Assembly (NCBI GenBank): GCA_963734955.1
Contig: CAVTJO010000011.1
Span: 434,001-498,000 of the forward strand
From: UBA11986 sp963734955
GTDB taxonomy: Bacteria > Bacteroidota > Ignavibacteria > UBA10030 > UBA6906
DNA length: 64,000 bases
Direction of reading: 5' to 3'
Below are positions 42,780 through 52,465 of the stretch, in pieces. Under the pieces are notes generated by a model, which was not told the DNA's origin, searched no databases, and saw only the letters and a list, made by a program, of their open reading frames with translations. Positions within the stretch are counted from its first letter, which is position 1, and each line of letters begins with the position of its first letter. The position numbers were made by a program, and so were the translations under genes.

Positions 42780-44873
42780 TTAGTACAGGGCCAGGTTCCT
42801 CGCTGCGTCACACACATCCGATTCCTGAATAAGAACAGCAGCTTCCAGAATCCTCGCAAACGGAACCGGCGTGTCCTTTGAACCGACCCTTCTTATTGGA
42901 GCATCGAGATACTTGAACGCATTTTCGGCGATGTAGCTTGCGACCTCGCCGCCGAAGCCTCCGGTCAACTTATCCTCGTGGGCAACCAGCAGACGTCCTG
43001 TCTTCTTTACACTCGCCATCACTGTATCCTTATCCCAGGGTGCAAGGGAGCGCAGGTCGATCACCTCGACGTTTATGTTTTCATCGGCAAGCTTTGATGC
43101 TGCCCGCAGGGCCCAATGCACTATTGTTCCGTAACTCGCGATCGTCAGGTCAGTTCCTTCACGCCGCACACGGGCCTTCCCAAATGGGATGTAATAGTTA
43201 CTGCCGGGGTTGGGAGCCTTCACAAAGAACTGGTTGTAAAGAAACTTCGGCTCAAGAAACAGTGTAATACCGCGGTTCCGGAACGCTGCGCGAAGCATTC
43301 CAACCGCGTCGTCAGCAAATGCGGGAACTACCACGCGCAGACCGGGAAGCGATGAAAAAACTGCTTCAAGGTTCTGCGAATGGTACAGTCCGCCTCCAAT
43401 GTATCCACCGGAGGCGAGCCGGATCACTATGTTGGGCGCGAACTGGCCGTTTGTACGGTAATAGTCGTGGGAACATTCAATCAACTCTTCCATCGCCGGC
43501 CAGAAGTAATCGGCGAACTGGGCTCCTTCAATACACACCCAGATATCCTTGCGATAGCGGGAGAACCCATTCGCCGTTCCAACAATGAAGTCCTCGGCTA
43601 TTGGCGCATTGAATACCCGTTTGTTTCCGAATTCCTGCAGCATCCCCTTGGTTACGTTGAACACTCCTCCTTTCTCTTTGGAGGCAACGTCCTGACCCCA
43701 GAGGAATGTGTGGGGATTTCGCCTGAACTCTTCCTTGAGCGTCTCGTTGATTGCTTCACGGAGGGTAAATTGGTTTACAGCGGAAGGGTTGGCAGGAAGC
43801 TCTGTTGTAACGTCAGCGGGAACCACCTCATCCGGCAAGACAAACAGTGTGGCTGTACGCGGATCCGGGTCGGGAGAGACCTCTACCTTTGCGCATACGT
43901 CATCAAGTTGTCGCTGATTTGTTTCCTCAATCTCACGGAGCTCGACATCGGAAAAAACCTCTTCCTTCAGCAAATATGCACGGAACCGGGCAAGCGGATC
44001 GCGGAGGCGGGCAGCTTCGACTTCCTCCTTTGATCGATAGAGATCCTGACGGTCGGAATTACTGTGTGAGTTGATGCGAACGCAATCGGCGTGAAGGAGC
44101 GCCGGGCCGTCACCGAGGCGGACGTAGTCGAGCGCCTTTTGCATCCCGCGCCACGAATCAAACACGTTCGTCCCATCGCACTTCACCACTTTCAGGTTAA
44201 CCAGGCCCGAGAAGTTATCGGCAACACACAGGCTGACCGACCCCTCGGCGAGGGGGACTGAAATGCCGTATCTGTTGTTCTGGATGACGAAAACGACCGG
44301 GAGCTTCTCGCGGGCAGCGCCGGCCATCGCCTCAAACACGTACCCTTCCGATGCGGCTGAGTCGCCGAAACTGGCAAATGCGATCTCATCCCCTTCATAT
44401 TTCTTGATCGCACGCGCAACGCCCGTTGCATGAAGGGCATGGTTGCCGGTAGCGGAGGATACGTTCTGGATTCGAATGGAGGGCTTGGCGATGTGGTTGC
44501 TCATATGTCGACCGCCCGAAGCAACGTCGCCGGCCTTGGAGATACCATTCATGATAATCTCCTCCACCGAGATGCCCGCCGCATACCCGGTAAGAAGATC
44601 ACGATAATACGGAAAGAGGAAATCTTTGTTCGGTCTGAACGAGAGGCCAAGAATGAGCTGGATGCCGTCGTGACCGACGAACGAGGAGTGGTACGACCAG
44701 CCTTTTCCCTGTCTCACATAATTGGCCGCTTTGTTGTCGATGATACGGGCCATGTGCATGATCTGGTACCATCGGTTAAGCGTGTTCTTGTGGACGGAGA
44801 TCCCGAAGTCATTGAGATCCGTTTCCGTTGTGAGGGTACTGCTGCCGGTCTCGACGGTCGAATGTTCCTCCAT
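42780..44873 (-). CDS. 2-oxoacid dehydrogenase E1, fused alpha and beta subunits
   Basis: 697 residues joining an E1-alpha (about 25-345) and an E1-beta (about 370-695). The alpha half has the TPP motif 'FGDSAASEGYVFEAMAGAAREKLPVVFVIQNN' (GDS...NN form) and 'SGGRHMSNH'; the beta half has 'FNAPIAEDFIVGTANGFSRY', 'EGAQFADYFWPAMEEL' and 'VIDLRSLAPWD'. This is the branched-chain-type arrangement, here in one chain as in several Bacteroidota. It would decarboxylate a branched-chain 2-oxoacid and acylate a lipoyl E2; no E2 or E3 is in the window. The gene ends at a strong terminator and seems monocistronic. Confidence 0.92.
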   Translation of the reverse strand: MEEHSTVETGSSTLTTETDLNDFGISVHKNTLNRWYQIMHMARIIDNKAANYVRQGKGWSYHSSFVGHDGIQLILGLSFRPNKDFLFPYYRDLLTGYAAGISVEEIIMNGISKAGDVASGGRHMSNHIAKPSIRIQNVSSATGNHALHATGVARAIKKYEGDEIAFASFGDSAASEGYVFEAMAGAAREKLPVVFVIQNNRYGISVPLAEGSVSLCVADNFSGLVNLKVVKCDGTNVFDSWRGMQKALDYVRLGDGPALLHADCVRINSHSNSDRQDLYRSKEEVEAARLRDPLARFRAYLLKEEVFSDVELREIEETNQRQLDDVCAKVEVSPDPDPRTATLFVLPDEVVPADVTTELPANPSAVNQFTLREAINETLKEEFRRNPHTFLWGQDVASKEKGGVFNVTKGMLQEFGNKRVFNAPIAEDFIVGTANGFSRYRKDIWVCIEGAQFADYFWPAMEELIECSHDYYRTNGQFAPNIVIRLASGGYIGGGLYHSQNLEAVFSSLPGLRVVVPAFADDAVGMLRAAFRNRGITLFLEPKFLYNQFFVKAPNPGSNYYIPFGKARVRREGTDLTIASYGTIVHWALRAASKLADENINVEVIDLRSLAPWDKDTVMASVKKTGRLLVAHEDKLTGGFGGEVASYIAENAFKYLDAPIRRVGSKDTPVPFARILEAAVLIQESDVCDAARNLALY

Positions 44874-45004
44874 CTCTATCCAGAATGCTCCTACACTATG
44901 AGAAAAGAACTGTTTGTCACGTTATTAATATACACGGTTTTGAAGTGACTATCAAGGAAGCGCTTCCGCCGGGTAAAGTTACAATTTGGAAGTTCCAACA
45001 CAAT

Positions 45005-45034
45005 CAAAAAGAAAAAGGGGAGTCGGCTCCTCTT
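45005..45034 (-). terminator. Rho-independent terminator of the Bat operon
   Basis: AGGGGAG (45016-45022), loop TCGG, CTCCTCT (45027-45033), seven pairs with one G-T. On the minus strand it is followed by TTTTTCTTTTTG. It lies about 60 bases after the batE stop. Confidence 0.75.
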
Positions 45035-45095
45035 ACCCGATGCAAACACTCTCGACCTCTCACCGAGGAGCACGTTTCGTTACCTCGTGCAAAGC

Positions 45096-45938
45096 TCAAA
45101 TCACTTCCGCGTCGCTCTCCTCCATCCAACCCACCTTGCCATCAGCGAGACGGACCTTCACCCATTCATTGACACTGTCAGTGATTGTGACTTTCACGCC
45201 GCTATGGAGAACAAACGCATCGCTGCTCTTCGGGTCCGGAGAGTTCTTGACTGTCGTGATCTTCGCAGTGACAACCGCAGCGTTCAAACGAGTCAACTCA
45301 CCAAGCTTCCCGACAAACAGCGTGATACACAGGATAAGGGCCACCAGGCTGGTGCCGGCACTCAGCACTCCGAACCGCCGAAGTCGATATGTGCGGGCAA
45401 CAACCACCAGGCTGAGAGATCCGACAAGAAGAACGAACAAGCCATACGCTATCCACGTAATTGCATTCAGCGAAAATGCCGCCTTGATGCCATCCCAGTA
45501 GTCCCAGATAAACAACCTTGGGGTCGGTTCAATCTTATCCGTGATCATCAGGTTGGCAAGTTGAAGATTATGATTCACGTCGTCATCATTGGGCATGAAC
45601 CTGCGTGCGCGCTCATAGTTGAGAATTGCCTTCCCAATATCGCCCAACTTGTAATAGGTGTTTGCCAGATTGTAGTACAGTTCTCCACTGACAAGTCCAT
45701 TGTGAAGAATCGACTCGTATGCATCTCTCGCATCCGCAAACTTCGCTTGCTGATACAATTGATTGCCCCGGTCAAACACCTGCTCCGGCGTCTGGGCAAT
45801 AGACAATGTTGAAGCAAGGGTGGTCAGAACAAGAACAAGCACAAAAAGCAGGTTGATGTTTTGTACCGAACGACCCCATCGGGATTCTCCGCATCGATAT
45901 ACCCGCCCCGATTTCATGATTTTTGATTCGTGGGTCAT
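45096..45938 (-). CDS. batE: BatE: TPR and SH3-type membrane protein
   Basis: 280 residues: signal/anchor helix (about 28-49), TPR repeats (about 52-125; 'AKFADARDAYESILHNG', 'ELYYNLANTYYKLGDIGKAILNYERARRFMPNDDDVNHNL'), two transmembrane helices (about 158-183 and 192-210) and a C-terminal bacterial SH3 domain ('HSGVKVTITDSVNEWVKVRLADGKVGWMEESD'). This is the standard BatE layout. Its ATG overlaps the batD stop (ATGA). Last gene of the operon. Confidence 0.88.
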   Translation of the reverse strand: MTHESKIMKSGRVYRCGESRWGRSVQNINLLFVLVLVLTTLASTLSIAQTPEQVFDRGNQLYQQAKFADARDAYESILHNGLVSGELYYNLANTYYKLGDIGKAILNYERARRFMPNDDDVNHNLQLANLMITDKIEPTPRLFIWDYWDGIKAAFSLNAITWIAYGLFVLLVGSLSLVVVARTYRLRRFGVLSAGTSLVALILCITLFVGKLGELTRLNAAVVTAKITTVKNSPDPKSSDAFVLHSGVKVTITDSVNEWVKVRLADGKVGWMEESDAEVI

Positions 45939-47785
45939 TTCTTCAATGTCCGCTCCAACTCAACAATAAGACGCTTTGCCTCATCAAATGTTTTTTGAAT
46001 TGCTGTGGCTTCAAGACTTGTCGGAGCAAACCGTGCCATCTCGCATGTTTCCCACAGCAACTTGAGCGCCTTGGGAATCTCACCGTTCACCGATCGAGTG
46101 TTCAGCGCGGCAAGCACATTCTCGATCGAGAGATCCGCCTGCTGTATGTTCAACTTGTCTCCAAGGTACTTGTGCAAGGCACGGGAAACCTCTGAGTAAA
46201 ATTCGAGCTTCTTCGACGAGCTTCCCGAGGTTTTTGAAGCAAGGAGCTGTTCCGCCTGTTTCAACCCCCTCTGCGCGACTTTGAGTGCGCGCCGATTACG
46301 ATAACCTGCTGCATCCAACATTTCCGCCTGGCGTTGGCGGGCATAAACCAGCGTTCCGGCAAACCCGAGAAGGGGAAGGAAGACCAGCGCCACAAACACT
46401 CCACTTTTGTAAAGGAACTCTCCCCGTCGCGAGAATGAGGGCTGCCACACCTTGATAAACCGGATATCCTGGCTCAGCAGCTGAACGTCCTCCTGATTTC
46501 CCCCGGCAATTACCGGAGGTGCTAGAGCGGCTCCCTGGGCAACGTTCAACTCAATTTGTGGCGACTGCAGACTTACATATTCACGCTTGCCAAGATCGAA
46601 GTAGGAAAATGTCAGGGGCTTGATTGTCTTGCGTCCGGGATACCGCGGGATCAAAAGATACTCGAATGTTTTGCTCCCGGAGATCTTCCCTTCCTGCCGA
46701 TTGATGTCGTCGGTTACCTTGGGTGGGTATTGCTCGAAATCCTTCGGCAACTCGAGTTCCGGCACTTCAAGTACTTTGATGTTCCCGGTCCCGGAGATGG
46801 TAACCTTCAATGTCACCGGTTCATTCGTCTTCGTGGTTCTTTTGTCGACAGCTGTGTTCATTGCGAACCTGCCGACGGCACCTTTGAAACTTGGCGGTGC
46901 CCCTGAGGGGAGCGGATCGACCTTGATCTTGATGGGCTCGCTCTTCACTTTGTAATTCACGGTGCGCCCAAACGGATCACGGAAAAAAGCATCAAATGGA
47001 TCGAGGGATCTGGTTTGTACCTGTACCTGCGTAGTCACCTCCATCGGTGCCACCTCGAGTGAGCCTGACTGGGTGGGAAACAATGCCATTTTTCGGATGA
47101 CTCCCACGCGGTATTGCTTACCGTTGATGGTCTCGTTGGAGAGAGCAATATTTTTGGGATTCTCAATATCCTCTCCCCAGAACCCTGTCATGGTCGGGCT
47201 TTTGTCCACGCCATAGTTTGACACCGAGACGCGGGTATACAGCTTGAACGTGAGGTTAATCTGCTCTCCGAGGATGACGCGGTTTTTGTCAACGACCGCT
47301 CTGAGAAAAAGGTTATCCCCGATCTGTGCGCCGACATCGTCGGGTGGAGGAGCTTGCTGCTTCTGACGCGGAGATCCTTTCACAACCTCAATCACGATGG
47401 GCTGGGTGGCATATTGCTTCCCGTCGGCTTCAATTGTTGCCGCAGCGATGGTGAACTTCCCCATATCCTTTGGTTGAAGCACATAGCTGTACGTCGTCGA
47501 CGAAGAGACCGCCCCGTTAATGAACTGCATGTTCGTGGATTGGTTTGGACCCGACATGATATGGAACCTGCCGAGGTCGGGAAGCTTCATGTTCTTCCCT
47601 CCTCCCACCCCCGCATTGCTGAGCGTAAATGAGAGGGTGAACTGATCGCCCAGTGCGACGGGGTTTTTGTCCACACCTGCCTCAAACGATGCGTCTCCCG
47701 CAACCGCGGCTCCGGTGCAAAGCAGAAGAGCCATGAACATGATGAATGAAACACTATGTCTGCGCTGCCTCTTCACGGCTACCAA
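45935..47785 (-). CDS. batD: BatD: membrane protein with tandem Ig-like domains
   Basis: 616 residues: signal peptide ('SFIMFMALLLCTGAAVAG-DAS'), several Ig-like beta domains (about 30-425; 'VDKNPVALGDQFTLSFTLSNAGV', 'VDKNRVILGEQINLTFKLYT', 'VDKRTTKTNEPVTLKVTISGTGNIK'), a transmembrane helix (about 467-490) and a cytosolic helical tail. This matches the BatD/'oxygen tolerance' family, which acts with the BatA/BatB VWA proteins in the envelope. Start overlaps batC by 7 bases. Confidence 0.9.
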   Translation of the reverse strand: MVAVKRQRRHSVSFIMFMALLLCTGAAVAGDASFEAGVDKNPVALGDQFTLSFTLSNAGVGGGKNMKLPDLGRFHIMSGPNQSTNMQFINGAVSSSTTYSYVLQPKDMGKFTIAAATIEADGKQYATQPIVIEVVKGSPRQKQQAPPPDDVGAQIGDNLFLRAVVDKNRVILGEQINLTFKLYTRVSVSNYGVDKSPTMTGFWGEDIENPKNIALSNETINGKQYRVGVIRKMALFPTQSGSLEVAPMEVTTQVQVQTRSLDPFDAFFRDPFGRTVNYKVKSEPIKIKVDPLPSGAPPSFKGAVGRFAMNTAVDKRTTKTNEPVTLKVTISGTGNIKVLEVPELELPKDFEQYPPKVTDDINRQEGKISGSKTFEYLLIPRYPGRKTIKPLTFSYFDLGKREYVSLQSPQIELNVAQGAALAPPVIAGGNQEDVQLLSQDIRFIKVWQPSFSRRGEFLYKSGVFVALVFLPLLGFAGTLVYARQRQAEMLDAAGYRNRRALKVAQRGLKQAEQLLASKTSGSSSKKLEFYSEVSRALHKYLGDKLNIQQADLSIENVLAALNTRSVNGEIPKALKLLWETCEMARFAPTSLEATAIQKTFDEAKRLIVELERTLKK

Positions 47786-48513
47786 TCCTTGTCCGTCTTT
47801 GCACGAACTGCAGGCCGGACGCGCAGCTTCCTTTGTATGTCCTTCTCGTCATTTTTCAGCACATCAAGTATCCGCTCCGCCTCTGCCTTTGCCATCTTCT
47901 TCTCCTGGCTTTGTTGCTTCTGCTGCTGCGTCTGCTGGTTCTGTTGTTCCTGCTGCTGGTTTTGCTTTTGTTGATCCTGCTTCTGCTTGTTCTGATCCTG
48001 GTTCTGTTGATCTTTCTGTTGGTTTTTCTTGTCGTCGTTGTTCTTGTCGTTCTTGTTCTGCTGCTGTTGTTGCTTCATTTTCTCAAGGGCATAGGAGAGA
48101 TTGTATTTCGTATCCTGATCGTAAGGATTGAGCTTCAGAGACTCAATGTACGACTTCGCCGCCTCCTGATAGTGCTGCCCCTTCATGAACGCGTTTCCCA
48201 TATTATAATACGCCCCGGCTCTCGTCTCCTTGCTCCCCGTTTTTCCCACCGCACTTTCAAACTCCTTCACCGCCTCGTCGGCTTTGTTTTGTTTATACAG
48301 GGAGTTTCCAAGGTTATAATATCCGGGAACAAGATCCTGTTCCTTCTCAAGCGCCTTTCGATAGCTGACCTCGGCGTCGCTGTATTTCTTATCCTTGTAT
48401 TGTGCATTCCCGTCGTGCACCAGGGATCGGACAGACTGCGCAGGAGAAACCGACACGAGTGCGGGCAGTAAAGCCAGAACACCCGCCATCCAACATACAT
48501 CTCTCACAGTCAT
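47779..48513 (-). CDS. batC: BatC: periplasmic TPR protein with Gln-rich tail
   Basis: 244 residues: signal peptide ('GVLALLPALVSVSPAQS'), TPR repeats (about 28-145; 'YKDKKYSDAEVSYRKALEKEQDLVPGYYNLGNSLYKQ', 'RAGAYYNMGNAFMKGQHYQEAAKSYIESLKLNPYDQDTKYNLSYALE') and an almost pure Gln/Lys/Asn/Asp stretch of about 55 residues, then 'AERILDVLKNDEKDIQRKLR', a conserved BatC end. The ATG at 48513 overlaps the stop of the upstream VWA gene (ATGA), so it is preferred to the longer frame reaching 48561. Confidence 0.88.
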   Translation of the reverse strand: MTVRDVCWMAGVLALLPALVSVSPAQSVRSLVHDGNAQYKDKKYSDAEVSYRKALEKEQDLVPGYYNLGNSLYKQNKADEAVKEFESAVGKTGSKETRAGAYYNMGNAFMKGQHYQEAAKSYIESLKLNPYDQDTKYNLSYALEKMKQQQQQNKNDKNNDDKKNQQKDQQNQDQNKQKQDQQKQNQQQEQQNQQTQQQKQQSQEKKMAKAEAERILDVLKNDEKDIQRKLRVRPAVRAKTDKDW

Positions 48514-49562
48514 ATTCTCGCCTCTTCCTCCTTTCGCAACGGATTCCATTTCACGAGCCACTTCAGTTTCTTTTCTGAAATAAGGAACTCCGCAATCAGC
48601 AGAATGATTCCCGCACCGAGGAAATACTGGAACCGGTCTTCATAATCCGTGAACTGTTTGACCCCGAATTCCCTTTTCTGCAAGGCGCTGATATTCTTAT
48701 AGATTTCGTTCAGCTCATCCTGAGCGTTCGTCCCTCTGAAGTATTTGCCATTCCCGATACTGGCAATCTTCTCAAGAGAGGCCTCATCAAGCTTTGTCAC
48801 CACGATGTTCCCGCCACGGTCGCGCTTGAAATCCACCTGTTGACCGGACGCATTGTAGATCGGAATGGGAGTGCCTGACGGCGAGCCCATACCAATCGTG
48901 TACAGCAGCACGTTCTTCTTTGCGGCATCCTCTGCGGCCTCAACGGCATCTCCCTCGGTATTCTCCCCGTCCGTGACAATCACGATCACCTTCGTTGTAG
49001 GATCCTTGAAATCGAACGATTCCATCGCCCGTTTGATTGCCGAGCCGATGGCCGTTCCGGGAACGGGAACAACATCCACATCGACGGCATCAAGAAACAG
49101 GTTGGCCGCACTGTAGTCCGTGGTCAGTGGGAATTGTGTGTAGGCTTCACCGGCAAATACGATGAGCCCCAGCCTGTCGCCGCCAAGTCGGTCAATCAGG
49201 TTGCGGATTTCGAGCTTCGCCTTCTCGAGGCGGTTCGGTTTGATATCCTCGGCCTTCATACTGAGTGACACATCAAGTGCAACAAAGATATCGACTCCTT
49301 CCTGCTTCACCTCCTGCAGACGCGTGCCAATTTCCGGGTTCGCGAGTCCCACGATCACACAGACCAGAGATAGGAAGAGCACCGAGAATTTTAGCAGTCG
49401 CTTGCGTTTGCTTGCAGACTCTGCCAGCCGCTCCACGATACGCTCTTCCCCGAAGCGTTCCAGAGCCTTTCTCCGGGCGCGGGAAGCAAGCCAGTAGGCC
49501 ACAACGAGCACAGGGAGGAGTGCAAGCAGATAGGTGTATTCGGGATGTGCGAAGCGGATCAT
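48510..49562 (-). CDS. batB: BatB-type VWA-domain membrane protein
   Basis: 350 residues with two N-terminal helices (about 9-25, 55-73), a von Willebrand A domain (about 88-290) with the intact metal site DxSxS ('VALDVSLSMKAEDIKPNR'), 'TDYSAA' and 'IVTDGENTEGD', and a C-terminal helix (about 313-330). Second of two tandem VWA genes; the other begins 2 bases upstream of this start. BatA and BatB are thought to form inner-membrane complexes facing the periplasm. The A/B naming follows operon order. Confidence 0.88.
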   Translation of the reverse strand: MIRFAHPEYTYLLALLPVLVVAYWLASRARRKALERFGEERIVERLAESASKRKRLLKFSVLFLSLVCVIVGLANPEIGTRLQEVKQEGVDIFVALDVSLSMKAEDIKPNRLEKAKLEIRNLIDRLGGDRLGLIVFAGEAYTQFPLTTDYSAANLFLDAVDVDVVPVPGTAIGSAIKRAMESFDFKDPTTKVIVIVTDGENTEGDAVEAAEDAAKKNVLLYTIGMGSPSGTPIPIYNASGQQVDFKRDRGGNIVVTKLDEASLEKIASIGNGKYFRGTNAQDELNEIYKNISALQKREFGVKQFTDYEDRFQYFLGAGIILLIAEFLISEKKLKWLVKWNPLRKEEEARI

Positions 49563-49563
49563 C

Positions 49564-50562
49564 CTATGGGAGCTTCCTCAACAGTGTATTCGAACCCGCG
49601 AATTCCAGGATCAACGCAGCCAGACCCGCAAACACCCAGCCATAGAACAACTCGGTATATGAGCGGTAGGCCTTCACCTCTATCCTTGTCTTTTCCATTT
49701 CATCGATTTCATCATAAATAGCCTTCAGGCTCCGGTTGTTGGTCGCCCGGAAATACTGTCCGTGCGTCATCTCCGCGATCTTCTGCAGCGTTTTCTCATC
49801 AACATCGACCGGCACATTTTGATAGCGAATCCCAAACGGTGTTTGCACCGGGTAGGGAGCTTCACCGATTGTTCCCACGCCTATCGTGTAGATGCGGATG
49901 CCGAACGTCTCGGCAATCTGCGCGGCGGTAATCGGGTCGATCTCTCCCCTGTTGTTCACCCCATCTGTCAGGAGTATCATGACCTTGCTTTTGGCTTTGC
50001 TGTCCTTCAGCCGGTTGACTCCTTGCGCTATTGCCATGCCGATAGCGGTACCATCCTCCACCATGCCGGGCTTGACTTGTCGAAGGAGGTTCTTCAATAC
50101 GCGATAGTCGGTGGTCATGGGGCATTGCGTGAAACTCTGGCCTGCAAAAATGACGAGCCCGATCCTGTCCGTAGTGCGGCCATCAATAAAATCCGCTGCA
50201 ACCTGCTTGGCCGCGTCGATGCGGTTCGGCTTGAAATCCTCAGCCAGCATACTGCCGGAAATATCGATCAACATGGCAATGTCGATCCCTTCGGTGTAGA
50301 TATCCTCGCCGCGGGATGTTGTTCGGGGTCTGGCGAAGCCGACAATGAGCGATGCGAGGACGATCATCCTGAGAATGAACGGAAGATGCCGCATACGCTC
50401 CCTGGGTGTGTGAGGAATCTTTATGAAGGGGAGCAGTGTGGAGAATCGAAGCTCGCTGGTCGCGGTGTTCCATCTCCGGATGTACCAGAACACGAGCAGC
50501 GGAACAACGAGAAGTCCGTACAAGAATTCCGGATTCGCGAACGTGATGTTAGGATTCCACAC
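49564..50562 (-). CDS. batA: BatA-type VWA-domain membrane protein
   Basis: 332 residues, same layout as the next gene: N-terminal helices (about 10-27, 60-78), VWA domain with 'MLIDISGSMLAEDFKPNR' (DxSxS), 'MTTDYRVL' and 'LLTDGVNNRGEID', and a C-terminal helix (about 305-323). It overlaps the 3' end of the frameshifted upstream gene by 14 bases. Confidence 0.88.
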   Translation of the reverse strand: MWNPNITFANPEFLYGLLVVPLLVFWYIRRWNTATSELRFSTLLPFIKIPHTPRERMRHLPFILRMIVLASLIVGFARPRTTSRGEDIYTEGIDIAMLIDISGSMLAEDFKPNRIDAAKQVAADFIDGRTTDRIGLVIFAGQSFTQCPMTTDYRVLKNLLRQVKPGMVEDGTAIGMAIAQGVNRLKDSKAKSKVMILLTDGVNNRGEIDPITAAQIAETFGIRIYTIGVGTIGEAPYPVQTPFGIRYQNVPVDVDEKTLQKIAEMTHGQYFRATNNRSLKAIYDEIDEMEKTRIEVKAYRSYTELFYGWVFAGLAALILEFAGSNTLLRKLP

Positions 50563-51512
50563 CGGCGACCACCTTTTCTACAGCCTGTGGAGAACGGGCA
50601 ACTTCACGCAGCCTTGTTGACTCAACGATATCAGTTGCGAGGGTCAGCATGCCTTCGTGTTCAGAAATGCCGGGCTGGTACTTTGCGAATTTCACGAGGT
50701 CGGCCAGCTGCAGCAGTGTCTCCACCTTGCCGCAGGCAACAGGCTTCACGTTCAGCCGCCTCAGGCCGAACATGATTTCGTCGGTCGTCTGTTCGAGCGC
50801 CATTACCTTGAACCGATTCTCGATATACCGGCGCACAATCTCAGTAACCTCCGAGTAGTATTGCTTGATCAACCCCTTCTGCCACAGTTTCTTTTCCTTC
50901 AGGAGAGCAAGTTCTTCAAGAGCAATCGAATGAGCAGGTCGTGGTGGCGGGACGTATATTTCACCGGTGACCTTCTTTTGACGTTTCTTCCAATAGCGAT
51001 ATCCAGCATAGGCCAGCTGCAGCCACCACGAGCAGAATTCCGAGATACAATGCAATCTCTGCAAGCGTCAATGGAATGGAGAGGGGTGGCTTGAGGTCCC
51101 TGTACGCCTGACTGGTGTCAACCAGGACCGTGTGGATTGTCAGTGCAAGGGGATTGGAGGTCGCACGAAGCAGCGATTTGTCTCCGGGCAGCGAACACAG
51201 TACCTCAATGGGAGGCAACACGGCAGCCCCAGAGTCGTACTTTGCAAGGACGAGCGACGCCGAGCTTGACGTTTCGCCGGTTGGGTTGAATGAAGTACGA
51301 TCCAACACAACAAAGCCATCGATGGTATCACCAACAGCCAGCGACAGCGATGCCCCCCTGGGATGCGTAATGTCGAGATGGACTCTGATCGGATCGCCAA
51401 CAAGGTAGCTGGTTGAATCGACGCTTGCCCGTGCACCAATTTGCTGACCAAGGAGAACCGCCGGAAGAAGAAACAACAACACAAGATGTGGATACAGACC
51501 TGCCCTCATCAC
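50549..51512 (-). pseudogene. Bat-operon membrane protein (single-pass, unnamed), broken by one frameshift
   Basis: Two overlapping frames make one protein. The first (51512 to about 51010) has a signal peptide ('LVLLFLLPAVLLGQ'), an Ig-like periplasmic domain and a transmembrane helix ('IALYLGILLVVAAAG'). From there the next frame continues directly: 'LAYAGYRYWKKRQKKV', a stop-transfer sequence, then a cytosolic helical domain ('LALLKEKKLWQKGLIKQYYSEVTEIVRRYIENRF') to 50549. One extra base near 51005-51020 explains it. Intact length would be about 320 residues. This protein type sits between DUF58 and batA in Bacteroidota Bat operons and resembles DUF4381-like proteins in layout. The start overlaps the DUF58 stop (ATGA). 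Confidence 0.82.
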
Positions 51513-52387
51513 AAACGACGCTCTCTCAACTGGAAGAAATCAACAATCGGCTTGATATAGGGTCGGTCAACACGAATAGGTATGGCATCCACCTTGCTCC
51601 GGACAAACATTGCCCGTCGGGCTGCCCGTCGCGACTGCCAGAAACGCTGGAACTCGGCGCGCACCATCGGGTTGCCGGTGTCAATCCATCGCTCCTTCAT
51701 CGTCTCTGCGTCGCGGAGTTTCATGAGCCCGATGCCGGGAAGCTCTTCTTCACGCGGATCGCTGAGCTCGACAGCAATGACGTCGTGCTTCCGACTGATG
51801 ATCCGGAGGATGTTGTCATACCCCTCGTCGATGAAATCGGAAATCAGGAAGGCAATAGTCCTCTTCTTGTTGACATGATTGAAATACTCCAGCGCGGCCT
51901 TGATGTCCGTGCCGGTCCCTTTCGGCTCAAACGAGATAAGTTCACGGATGATCCGGAGAATATGGGCACGCCCCTTCTTCGGTGGAACGAATTTTTCAAT
52001 CGCGTCTGTGAACAGAATAAGACCCACCTTATCATTGTTCTTGATGGCAGAGAAGGCGAGGACGGCACAGATTTCAGCGGCAATCTCGTTCTTGAGTTGC
52101 TTCGCCGAGCCAAAGTCCCCCGAACGACTGAGATCAACCACGAGCATAACGGTGAGCTCGCGCTCCTCTTCAAAAATCTTCACAAACGGGTGATTGAAGC
52201 GGGCAGACACGTTCCAGTCAATCGTGCGGATGTCGTCCCCGTACTGGTATTCACGGACCTCGGAGAACTCCATCCCCCTTCCTTTAAACACACTGTGGTA
52301 TTCGCCGGAAAAAATCTGATTCACGACCCCCCGGGTCTTGATCTCGATCTGTCTGACTTTCTTAAGGAGCTCCCTGGTATCCATCAT
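51509..52387 (-). CDS. DUF58 domain protein
   Basis: 292 residues of the DUF58 family: 'SGEYHSVFKGRGMEFSEVREYQYGDDIRTIDWNVSAR' is the family signature, followed by a VWA-like fold with 'LVVDLSRSGDFGS'. No membrane segment. DUF58 genes regularly follow moxR genes and the pair is thought to help assemble or activate metal-containing envelope complexes. Two ATG codons in a row (52387, 52384) are possible starts; no clear ribosome site. Confidence 0.92.
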   Translation of the reverse strand: MMDTRELLKKVRQIEIKTRGVVNQIFSGEYHSVFKGRGMEFSEVREYQYGDDIRTIDWNVSARFNHPFVKIFEEERELTVMLVVDLSRSGDFGSAKQLKNEIAAEICAVLAFSAIKNNDKVGLILFTDAIEKFVPPKKGRAHILRIIRELISFEPKGTGTDIKAALEYFNHVNKKRTIAFLISDFIDEGYDNILRIISRKHDVIAVELSDPREEELPGIGLMKLRDAETMKERWIDTGNPMVRAEFQRFWQSRRAARRAMFVRSKVDAIPIRVDRPYIKPIVDFFQLRERRL

Positions 52388-52465
52388 TGACGAGAGTTAA
52401 GAGATCCAACTGCATCGAGCGAAACACAGCCGATACTGCAGCTGCATCAGCGACATGATGAGGTT

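Noticed and set aside
48513..48561. Longer start for batC
   Set aside because: The ATG at 48513 overlaps the upstream stop as ATGA and gives a normal signal peptide; the extension lies inside the VWA gene.
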